This document shows positions 1 to 7,958 of a DNA stretch of 64,000 bases, one piece after another. Position 1 is the stretch's first letter. Each line of letters starts with the position of its first letter. The translations under genes were made by a program, and so were the position numbers. The notes beneath the pieces are model-generated. The model saw only the letters and a list, made by a program, of their open reading frames with translations. It made no database searches and was not told where the DNA came from. Where the stretch lies: contig NZ_JAPEPW010000006.1 in the NCBI RefSeq assembly GCF_026339955.1, forward strand, positions 124,001 through 188,000, written 5' to 3'. This DNA is from Streptomyces sp. NBC_01549 (GTDB lineage Bacteria > Actinomycetota > Actinomycetes > Streptomycetales > Streptomycetaceae).

Positions 1-1428
1 CTGCCTGGATCGCCAGCCAGACCTCGGCCAGCGCCCCCGTCGACGTCAGATCACGATCGGTGAGAGCGCCGAAGCGGCGGAGCCGGTAGGCGAGGGTGTT
101 GGGATGGATGTGGAGCGCCGCCGCAGCCGTCTCGGTACGGCGGTCGCGCTCCATCCAGGTGCGGGCGGAGACGAGCAACTGCGAGTCATGGGCCTCGTCG
201 TAGCGCAGGACCCCGCCGAGCACGTGCTCGACCAACGCGGTCAGGACAGCGGGATCGTCGGGCAGCCACCGGCCCGTCGAGTCGTCGCCGTACCGAACGA
301 CGGGCCGACCCGACTCCACGGCCTTGGAGACCGCCCAGAGCGCCTCGCGCTGAGCCACCTTCAGCGCGGTGCCCGGCAGGAAGGAGCGGCTGATCCCGGC
401 TGCCACGCCCGACAGCTCACCGACGGCCACGGCCAGCTCCGGTGCCCCCAGGACGTAGCGGTCCTCACCTCGGGTGAGCAGCAGATGCGGTTGGTCCTCC
501 AGACAGCGCAACAGCGCCTCGTCGGTGGTGTGGCGTACTACGAGGAGCACGGTGTCGCCCTCGATCGCGTGCCGGGCGAGCCGACGGCGCGCCGCCTCCG
601 GGTCGAGCACCTCCTGCAGTAGTTCAGCCAGCGTCTCCGCGCCCTCGCGGCGCAGCGTCTCGCGCTCGTTGCGGACCATCGCCAGTCGCAGCGCCGCCAC
701 GGTGGCGATGTGCTGGACGACGGCGAGTCCCCCGGGCTGGGCGCCCTGACGCTCGTAGGCGACGAGAAAGCCCGCCGGGCCGCCGGGCGCGGGCACCGGG
801 AGGACGAATCCGCCGGGGATCGTGGGTGGAGCGTCGACGGAAGCGGGCAGAACAGCGGGATCCGGCACGGGAACGCCGGGCAGGAGCGGGCGGCCCTGCG
901 GTGTGCAGAGGTAGACGTCGTAACCCGACAGGCCTTCGAGACGGCGCAGAAGTGTCGGCGTGTCGAGGTCCTCGGCGACTAGCCAGCGCAGCGCGCCGAA
1001 GACCTGGAGCTGCGCGCCCAGCCGGTGCCGGGCGTCCTCCTGGGCCGCCGCCGCGACTTCCTGGGCGACAGCGATGAACGGGACGGCGAGCGGTACTTCG
1101 AGGACGGGGAAGTCCCGCTTCTCCGCCGCCCGGAAGAACGCGTCGTGCAGCGGGGGCATGTCCAGCTGCGCGTAGAGCGCGAGAGCGGATACCCCGGCGT
1201 CGTCCAGCCGCTCCAGGTAGGCGCGCTGTCCGGTCGCGGTACGGGGGACCGCCAGGCCCGTCGTACCATGATCACCTCGGCGCCCAGGAGCCAGGGCGTC
1301 GGATCGGTGAGTTCGCTGGCGTGCGCCCAGGACACCGACCGGTCCAGACCACCGCTGCCGGCCTTCACGGAGAGCTGGAGTGCCGGGAACGAGAGCAGAT
1401 CCCGGACGGTGAGTTTGTTGCTGGCCAC
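1..1428 (-). pseudogene. PucR-type transcriptional regulator, frameshifted, 3' end outside the window
   Basis: The GTG at 1428 opens a frame reading ASNKLTVRDLLSFPALQL, the start of a PucR purine-catabolism-regulator domain. The frame reaches LLGAEVIM and is lost near 1264-1267, where one base appears to be missing. In the shifted frame the protein continues without a stop as TTGLAVPRTATGQRAYLERL to the left edge. It ends there in a PucR_C helix-turn-helix region (TETAAAALHIHPNTLAYRLR). PucR/CdaR-like proteins usually activate neighbouring catabolic genes. This one is divergent from the permease operon at 1531 and is its likely regulator. A real frameshift would kill the gene, but a one-base read error is an equally good explanation because the rest is well conserved. 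Confidence 0.75.
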
Positions 1429-1530
1429 ACAAAACAGCGTACGCCTCTGTGATGGACACAATTGTCGCTGGTCATCCGTGGGCCACAGACTGTGAAACCG
1501 TCCCCTGCATAAACGGAAGGCGGAGCGCCC
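1429..1530. promoter_or_regulatory. Divergent promoter region between PucR gene and permease operon
   Basis: This 102-bp gap holds the control signals for both directions. It contains the 8-bp palindrome ACAATTGT at 1458-1465, a possible regulator site. A GGAAGGCGGAG stretch before the GTG at 1531 serves as ribosome binding site for the permease. No convincing -35/-10 pair stands out. Confidence 0.35.
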
Positions 1531-3066
1531 GTGACGACCTCGATCACCGAAATCGAGACCTATGGTGTCGAGCGGATCCCGGACACGGACCGCACGGCCC
1601 GCCCGATCGATCTGTTCCGGCTCGCCTTCGGCGGTGCCAACACCTTCGCGACCTGTGTACTGGGCGCCTTCCCGATCCTCTTCGGCCTCTCCTTCTGGCA
1701 GGGTGTCGCGGCGACCGTCCTCGGCCTGGTGGCGGGTGCGCTGCTGCTGGCCCCGATGGCACTGTTCGGCCCCGCCAACGGCACGAACAACGCCGTCTCC
1801 TCCTCCGCGCACCTGGGCGTGCACGGCCGGGTCGTCGGCTCGTTCCTCTCCCTGCTCACCGCGATCGCGTTCTTCTCGATCTCGGTGTGGTCCTCGGGGG
1901 ACGCGCTCGTCGGCGGCGCGCACCGGCTCGTCCACGTCCCCGAGTCGGACGCCAGCTACAGCATCGCGTACGCGATCTTCGCGGGGCTCGTCCTGGTCGT
2001 CTGCGTCTATGGATTCCGCTTCATGCTGCTGGTCAACAAGATCGCGGTACTGGCGGCGTCGGCCCTCTTCGTGCTCGGTGCCTTCGCCTTCGCGGGCGAC
2101 TTCGACCCCGGTTACCCGGGGACCTTCGCCTCCACCGCCGACCCGCTGTTCTGGCCGTCGTTCATCGGCGCCGCGCTGATCGTGCTCTCCAACCCGGTCT
2201 CCTTCGGCGCGTTCCTCGGTGACTGGTCCCGCTACATCCCGGCCGGGACCCCGCGCCGCCGGGTGATGGGGGCCGCCTTCCTCGCCCAGATCGCCACCCT
2301 GCTGCCGTTCCTCTTCGGCCTGACCACCGCGTCGATCATCGCGTCGAAGGCCGCGAAGTACGTCGACCCGGCCGCCCCGAACTACGTGGGCGGACTGCTC
2401 GCGATCTCACCCGGCTGGTACTTCCTGCCGCTCTGCCTGATCGCCCTGATCGGCGGCCTCTCCACCGGCACGACGTCCCTGTACGGCACGGGGCTCGACT
2501 TCTCCAGCGTCTTCACCCGCTTCAGCCGCGTCCAGGCCACCTTCTTCATCGGCGCCCTGTCCATCGCGTTCATCTTCGTCGGCCGCTTCGCGCTCAACCT
2601 CGCACAGTCCATCTCCACCTTCGCCACGCTGATCATCACCTGCACCGCACCGTGGATGATCGTCATGACGCTCGGCTATGTGACCCGGCGCGGCTGGTAC
2701 GACGCGGACGCGCTGCAGGTCTTCAACCGGCGCCAGCGCGGTGGCCGCTACTGGTTCACGCACGGCTGGAACTGGCGCGGCATGTCCACCTGGCTCGTGT
2801 CCGCCGTCGTGGCCCTCCTCTTCACCAACCTGCCCGGCCAGTTCGTCGGCCCGCTCGGCAACCTCGCGGGCGGTACGGACATCTCGCTGCCGGTCGGCCT
2901 CGCCCTCGCGATCGTGCTCTACCTCGCCCTGCTCACCCTGTTCCCCGAGCCGCGCGCCGCGTACGGACCGGCCGGACCCCGCTTCGTCCGGGCGTCGGAT
3001 GCCCCGGTGCCGCCGATCACCGGCGGCGTCGAGGAGACCGTCACCGAACCCGTCGTGGCCCGCTGA
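1531..3066 (+). CDS. NCS1-family nucleobase:cation symporter (cytosine/purine permease type)
   Basis: This 511-residue protein is almost entirely hydrophobic segments, about twelve membrane spans. It matches the NCS1 (Transp_cyt_pur) family, which imports cytosine, purines, allantoin or related compounds with a cation. The first span region includes LFRLAFGGANTFATCVLGAF, a family hallmark. The GTG start at 1531 is chosen because a GGAAGGCGGAG ribosome site precedes it. The gene leads an apparent operon with an NTF2-like gene and an aldehyde dehydrogenase, divergent from a PucR regulator. That context suggests uptake and oxidation of a nitrogenous substrate. The actual substrate cannot be read from the sequence. 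Confidence 0.85.
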   Translation: MTTSITEIETYGVERIPDTDRTARPIDLFRLAFGGANTFATCVLGAFPILFGLSFWQGVAATVLGLVAGALLLAPMALFGPANGTNNAVSSSAHLGVHGRVVGSFLSLLTAIAFFSISVWSSGDALVGGAHRLVHVPESDASYSIAYAIFAGLVLVVCVYGFRFMLLVNKIAVLAASALFVLGAFAFAGDFDPGYPGTFASTADPLFWPSFIGAALIVLSNPVSFGAFLGDWSRYIPAGTPRRRVMGAAFLAQIATLLPFLFGLTTASIIASKAAKYVDPAAPNYVGGLLAISPGWYFLPLCLIALIGGLSTGTTSLYGTGLDFSSVFTRFSRVQATFFIGALSIAFIFVGRFALNLAQSISTFATLIITCTAPWMIVMTLGYVTRRGWYDADALQVFNRRQRGGRYWFTHGWNWRGMSTWLVSAVVALLFTNLPGQFVGPLGNLAGGTDISLPVGLALAIVLYLALLTLFPEPRAAYGPAGPRFVRASDAPVPPITGGVEETVTEPVVAR

Positions 3067-3145
3067 GACCTCATCATCACCCCCAGTAACCGAACACCCG
3101 GCGTTCCGGCCCCGACCGCCGTACGCCCCTGACCAGGAGCCGTGC

Positions 3146-3547
3146 ATGAGCACCACCACCGTCCAGGAAGTCCGGACCGCCGCCGACGCGCTCGTCGCCG
3201 CCTTCGCCGAGGGCCGCCTCGATGACTACTTCGGCGCCTTCGCCCCCGACGCGACCTTCATCTTCCACACCACCCCGCAGCGGCTCGGCACCACGGCCGA
3301 GTACCGCGCGCTCTGGCAGCAGTGGGTGGAACAGGACCGGTTCCGCATCCTCGGGTGCATCTCGTCCGCACAGCTGATCCAGCCCTTCGGCGACACGGCC
3401 GTCTTCAGCCACGACGTCGAGACCCGAGTCGCCACCAACGCCGGGGAGGAGACGGTCCACGAGCGGGAGACCATCGTCTTCGCCCGGGCCGACGACGGCG
3501 GCTGGGTCGCCGTCCACGAGCACCTGTCCGCCCGTACCGCCGCCTGA
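3146..3547 (+). CDS. NTF2-like (SnoaL/DUF4440-type) protein
   Basis: A 133-residue protein with the small alpha+beta cone fold sequence pattern of the NTF2 superfamily: an N-terminal helix (TAADALVAAFAEGRLDDYF), then DATFIFHTTPQRL and a run of beta strands ending GGWVAVHEHLSAR. Members are small ligand-binding proteins or enzymes, and the sequence alone does not fix the role. It sits 79 bp after the permease and 16 bp before the aldehyde dehydrogenase, so it is probably in the same operon. The ATG at 3146 follows a GGAG ribosome site. Confidence 0.75.
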   Translation: MSTTTVQEVRTAADALVAAFAEGRLDDYFGAFAPDATFIFHTTPQRLGTTAEYRALWQQWVEQDRFRILGCISSAQLIQPFGDTAVFSHDVETRVATNAGEETVHERETIVFARADDGGWVAVHEHLSARTAA

Positions 3548-3563
3548 CCAGGAGAGACGTTCT

Positions 3564-5003
3564 ATGAGCACCATCTTCCGCAACTACATCGACGGTGCCT
3601 TCGCGGACGCCTCGGACGGCCGCACACTCGATGTGGTGGACCCCACCACCGGTGACGTCTACGCGACCTCCCCGCTCTCGGGGGCGGCGGACGTCGACGC
3701 GGCGATGGCGGCCGCAGCCGCGGCGTTCCCCGTCTGGCGCGACACCACCCCGTCCGTGCGGCAGCGCGCGCTGCTGAAGGTCGCCGACGCAATGGAGGCA
3801 CGGGCCGACGAACTGGTCGCCGCCGAGAGCCGGGACACCGGCAAGCCGCTCCACCTCACCCGCAGTGAGGAACTCTCCCCCGCCATCGACCAGGTCCGCT
3901 TCTTCGCGGGCGCGGCCCGCATGCTGGAGGGCCGCTCGGCCGGCGAGTACATGGAGGGGATGACCTCCATCATCCGCCGCGAGCCGGTCGGTGTGTGCGC
4001 GCAGGTCGCGCCGTGGAACTACCCGCTGCTGATGGCGGTGTGGAAGTTCGCCCCGGCGCTCGCGGCAGGCAACGCGGTGGTCCTCAAGCCCTCGGACACC
4101 ACCCCGGCCTCCACGGTGCTGATCGCCGAGATCATCGGCGGTGTCCTGGAGGAGCTGGCACTACCCCGCGGAATCTTCAACGTGATCTGCGGCGACCGTG
4201 AGACCGGCCGCTTGATGGTGGAGCACCCGACCCCCGCGATGGCCTCCATCACCGGTTCGGTGCGCGCCGGCATACAGGTCGCCCAGAGCGCGGCCAAGGA
4301 CGTCAAGCGGGTCCACCTGGAGCTCGGCGGCAAGGCCCCGGCCGTGATCTTCGAGGACGCCGACCTGGCGAAGGCGGTCGAGGACCTGGTGGTCGGCGGC
4401 TTCTTCAACGCCGGTCAGGACTGCACGGCCGCGACCCGCGTCCTGGTGCACGAGTCGGTCCACGACGAGTTCGTCGCCGCCTTCGCCAAGGCCGCGGCCG
4501 ACACCAGGACCGGACAGCCGGACGACGAGGACGTGCTGTACGGACCGCTGAACAACGCGGGCCAGCTCGCCCAGGTCAGCGGCTTCATCGAGCGTCTCCC
4601 CGAGCACGCCAGGATCGAGGCGGGGGGCCACCGCGTCGGCGAGAAGGGCTACTTCTACGCCCCCACCGTGGTCTCCGGCCTCAAGCAGGACGACGAGATC
4701 ATCCAGAACGAGGTCTTCGGTCCGGTCATCACCGTCCAGTCCTTCACGGACGAGGCCCAGGCCGTGCGGTACGCCAACGGCGTCGACTACGCACTGGCCT
4801 CCTCGGTGTGGACGAAGGACCACGCGCGGGCGATGCGGATGTCGAAGAGCCTCGACTTCGGCTGTGTGTGGATCAACACCCACATGGCCCTGGTCGCCGA
4901 GATGCCGCACGGCGGGTTCAAGAAGTCCGGCTACGGCAAGGACCTCTCCGCGTACGGCTTCGAGGACTACACCCGGATCAAGCACGTCATGACGTCGCTC
5001 TGA
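3564..5003 (+). CDS. NAD-dependent aldehyde dehydrogenase (gamma-aminobutyraldehyde / betaine-aldehyde type)
   Basis: A full-length 479-residue aldehyde dehydrogenase. Catalytic residues are visible: N152 in APWNYP, K175 in VLKPSD, the general base E253 in LELGGKAP and the nucleophile C287 in NAGQDCTAATR. The overall pattern resembles gamma-aminobutyraldehyde dehydrogenases (PatD-like), which oxidise aldehydes made from polyamines. AGGAGAG precedes the ATG. It is the last gene of the permease operon controlled by the PucR-type regulator. With the transporter it would oxidise an aldehyde derived from an imported amine or nucleobase, but substrate assignment is inference. Confidence 0.88.
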   Translation: MSTIFRNYIDGAFADASDGRTLDVVDPTTGDVYATSPLSGAADVDAAMAAAAAAFPVWRDTTPSVRQRALLKVADAMEARADELVAAESRDTGKPLHLTRSEELSPAIDQVRFFAGAARMLEGRSAGEYMEGMTSIIRREPVGVCAQVAPWNYPLLMAVWKFAPALAAGNAVVLKPSDTTPASTVLIAEIIGGVLEELALPRGIFNVICGDRETGRLMVEHPTPAMASITGSVRAGIQVAQSAAKDVKRVHLELGGKAPAVIFEDADLAKAVEDLVVGGFFNAGQDCTAATRVLVHESVHDEFVAAFAKAAADTRTGQPDDEDVLYGPLNNAGQLAQVSGFIERLPEHARIEAGGHRVGEKGYFYAPTVVSGLKQDDEIIQNEVFGPVITVQSFTDEAQAVRYANGVDYALASSVWTKDHARAMRMSKSLDFGCVWINTHMALVAEMPHGGFKKSGYGKDLSAYGFEDYTRIKHVMTSL

Positions 5004-5144
5004 CATCCAGGAACCCGCGTATCCGGGACGGCGAGGGTCAGGTGCGGCGTGCGGCCCACACCGTGCGATCGGTGCGCACCCTCAGGTCGCTGCGGCGCAG
5101 GATGCTGTGAGGGCTGTCGGTGTCGCGCAGCTGGTCGAGAGCGG

Positions 5145-5925
5145 TCACAGGTCCTCGACCGTCAGGGCGGATGCGACGCCGCCGCGCATGCGGCGCAGAC
5201 TGCTGAGCGCGTAGCGGCCTGCTGCGTCGGTGTGGGGTGGGCCGATGTCGACGGTGACGGTGCGTTCGCCGTCGACGGTGAAGCCGGCCCTTGTCAGCTT
5301 GGGTCCCCAGTCGGCGCCGAGGTGGGGGACCTGCTCGGCGTGGTGGTGGTCGAGCGCCGCATGGCAGCGCTCCTCGAGACCGGGAGCGTCTTCAGGGGCG
5401 CCTTCGGGCAGGAACCGGGGGAAGCCTGCCAGCTCGACGACGGCGAACAACCCGCCCGGCGCCAGCAGGTCGTGGACCTGGCGCAGGGTGCGGTAGGGGT
5501 CGGGCATGTGATGCATGGAGGCCGATGCCCAGACCAGCTCCGGCCTGCCGAGTTCGGGCCACGCCGCCGCGTCGAGATCGGCCTGTACGACACGTACGCG
5601 GTCGTCCGCTCCAGCGGCGGCTGCCCTTCTCCCGCAGGCGGTGCAGGTGGGCGGCCGAGACGTCGACGGCCGTCACCTCTGCCTCGGGAAAGCGCTCGAG
5701 CAGAGCGAGGGTGCCGGCTCCGGTCCCGCAGCCCAGATCCACGATGCGGCGGGGGCTGGCCCCGATGGACAGCCAAGCGGTGATGGACGCGATGTGTTCG
5801 GCAAGCACTTCCGCGTCCAGGTCGAGGATCTCCGCCTGGTCGCCTGCGTCGTGCTCGTACTCGTACTCGTACCGGTGAACATGGTGCGGGCCGTGGTGCG
5901 CTGTGTGCGGGGAGGGCTGGTTCAT
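5145..5925 (-). pseudogene. Class I SAM-dependent methyltransferase, frameshifted
   Basis: The N-terminal half (from the ATG at 5925) contains the SAM-binding motif RIVDLGCGTGAGTLALLERF. Near 5625 the frame breaks after HLHRLREK. One base fewer restores AAAAGADDRVRVVQADLD, then MHHMPDPYRTLRQVHDLL and the usual methyltransferase C-terminus to the stop at 5145. Each half is well conserved, so the break is recent or a read error. The IS5-type element begins 9 bp upstream of the start, so the original promoter has probably been lost. The substrate is unknown. Confidence 0.7.
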
Positions 5926-5933
5926 GCGCCCAA

Positions 5934-6994
5934 GCTAACGACGTGGTGCGCGGTAGCTGAAACCCCGGTCTGAGCATGCGAACGGCCGTGCGGGACGATC
6001 ATGATTGTGACGTCAAGAGGGGCCCGCACGGCCTTGAGCCATCGTATCTGCACCGGGATCCCGCGCCGTCGCCTGGGCAAGCTGGTCGCGGAGTTGGCCG
6101 GGCCGTGGGTGGCCGGGCAGGAGTCCCAGCTGCGTGAACGCCGGGGCCATGACCGGCAGCGCGCCGCCGGAGCGGGTCCCGACCACCAACTCGTCTTCAC
6201 CGACCGGGTCGTCGCCACCCTGGTCATCCTGCGCTTCCAGCTTCCGCATGCCGTCCTCGCCCTGTTCTACGAGGTGGACCGCTCCACGATCACCCGCGCG
6301 GTCCACGAGATCCGCCCCCTGCTCGCCGCCCGCGGCTTCGCCGTCCCTGGAAGTCCCGACCTGCGCCTTCGCACCCTGGCCGATGTCTTCGCCTACGCCG
6401 CCTCCCACGGAGTGGAACTGCGGATCGACGCCACCGAGGTCCGGGTCCGACGTCCACGGGCGAACAAGCCCGGACGCCGGGCATTCATCTCCGGGAAGAT
6501 GCGGCAGAACACCAAGAAGGCCACCGTCGTCACCGACGAGAAGGGCCGGACCCTGTGGGCGGGTGCCTTCCGGCCCGGCCGCCAGCACGACCAGACCGCG
6601 CTGAAGACCGAGGGCATCTGCGACCTGTTCGAGAGGTTCCCCCAGGTCAAGGCCAAGGTCGACGCCGGCTACCGGGGACTGGCCAAGCAGTTCCCCGCCC
6701 AGGTCCAAGCGCCGCCGCTGAAGCCGAAGAAGGATGCCCCGCCCGAGGACCTGGCGGCCTGGGAGGAAGCGCGCAAGCAGCAGTCCTCCGAGCGGATCTG
6801 CGTCGAGCACGCCAACGCCGAGCACAAGCAGTGGCGGCCCCTGCAACGCTGGATCGGACGCCGCGAGTACTTCGACCAGACCTACCAGGCCATCGCCGGC
6901 CTGGTCTCCGACCGCGCGGCCATGCGGTAATCAACCACCAGCCAACCCGCCAGGCCAACACGGCCCGACCTCAATCGCGCACCCCGTCGTAAGC
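5934..6994 (+). mobile_element. IS5-superfamily insertion sequence
   Basis: Imperfect terminal inverted repeats flank the transposase gene. The left copy at 5934-5952 reads GCTAACGACGTGGTGCGCG, and the right copy at 6976-6994 is its complement with two mismatches. The resulting element is about 1.06 kb, a usual size for the family. I could not identify a clear target duplication, so the outer boundaries may be off by a few bases. Confidence 0.6.
6001..6930 (+). CDS. IS5-superfamily DDE transposase (DDE_Tnp_4 type)
   Basis: A 309-residue apparently intact transposase. It has an N-terminal helix-turn-helix region (ALFYEVDRSTITRAVHEI) and a DDE catalytic core. The first Asp lies in ELRIDATEV, the second in VDAGYRGLAKQ, and the Glu in CVEHANAEHKQW. 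The short basic motif FRPGRQHDQ is typical of this group. It lies between the inverted repeats described for the element. The ATG at 6001 overlaps a palindromic stretch (GGCCGTGCGGG / CCCGCACGGCC) that may limit expression. Confidence 0.85.
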   Translation: MIVTSRGARTALSHRICTGIPRRRLGKLVAELAGPWVAGQESQLRERRGHDRQRAAGAGPDHQLVFTDRVVATLVILRFQLPHAVLALFYEVDRSTITRAVHEIRPLLAARGFAVPGSPDLRLRTLADVFAYAASHGVELRIDATEVRVRRPRANKPGRRAFISGKMRQNTKKATVVTDEKGRTLWAGAFRPGRQHDQTALKTEGICDLFERFPQVKAKVDAGYRGLAKQFPAQVQAPPLKPKKDAPPEDLAAWEEARKQQSSERICVEHANAEHKQWRPLQRWIGRREYFDQTYQAIAGLVSDRAAMR

Positions 6995-7109
6995 GCCCCG
7001 TGCGCGGGGGGCCCGGCGGGTTGCGGAATGCGCAAGGCGATGGCCCGCTGGACTGCGGAACACGCAAATGGTCACGCTGACGGGCGGTTCGCTTTGACAA
7101 CGCGCCGCC

Positions 7110-7802
7110 GTCACGGATCGCGTGCTCGAACGCCGGGTAGTAGACCTCGCGCAGCGCCCGCTCCGAGACGATCACGTCCAGGGAGTTGCGGCCCGCTTCC
7201 TGGTTGTAGACCGTGAAGTGCTTCAGCTGAGCGATGACGTCGTTCTTCTGGAAGCCCTTGGCTACGGCAGCTCCCATCAGGCCGCTGACGAGGGGGTCCT
7301 CTCCGTAGGCCTCGGACTGGCGGCCGTTGCGTGGGTCGCGGTCGATGTCGACGGTGGGGCCAAGCAGGACGTTCCAGCCCTTGCCGCGAGCCTCGACGCC
7401 GATCGCCGTGCCGTACTTCTCGGCGAGGTCGGTGTCGAAGGTGGCGGCCAGCGCGTTGGGGGCGGGGAAGGCGGTCACTCCGGTGTCGCCGCGCAGACCG
7501 TCGGAGGCGTCCACACGGGTCATCGCCGGGATGCCGAGGTGCTCCAGGGGTTTGGAGTCGGCGACTTCGACGGCCGTGACCAGGACGACCTGCTCCTCGA
7601 AGGTCATGGCTTCGAGCAATGCGTCGGCGCGCCGGGCGGCGGACTTCCTTCTGTCCTGCCACCGCTGGTCGGCCTCGGCAGCGGTCAGGGGTGCCGCGGC
7701 TGCGGCGGTGTGGAGTCCGGCGGTCATCACCGCGGCTCCTCCCAGAGCGGCTACGGACACGGCCACGGCTTCGCGTCGAGTCATACCTCTGGGACGGTTC
7801 AC
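7110..7802 (-). pseudogene. Glycoside hydrolase family 3 enzyme, C-terminally truncated
   Basis: From a GTG at 7802 (GAAGGAGAG ribosome site) the protein has a Tat-type signal (MTRREAVAVSVAALGG). The GH3 N-terminal barrel follows, with MTFEEQVVLVTAVE, GPTVDIDRDPRNGRQSEAYG and FTVYNQEAGRN. Homology stops near residue 230 (EHAIRDGGAL), just before the segment that carries the catalytic Asp. The rest of the roughly 800-residue enzyme is missing. The frame then runs on into unrelated sequence toward the IS5-type element, whose end lies about 115 bp away. A deletion linked to the IS is the likely cause. It stood next to the rhamnosidase gene and would have been an exported beta-glycosidase. Confidence 0.75.
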
Positions 7803-7958
7803 GTCACACTCTCCTTCGAGTGGAAGCGGGTGCTGGAACACGAGTTGGTACGTGGCGGCCGCTCGTCGTCCGCAGCGCGGCCTGGTGCGGGAGGCATGGC
7901 CAGCGGCGGGAGAAGAGCTTCAGGTGTGCGGGTATGCCTGACGTGGGCCGAGGCTAGG

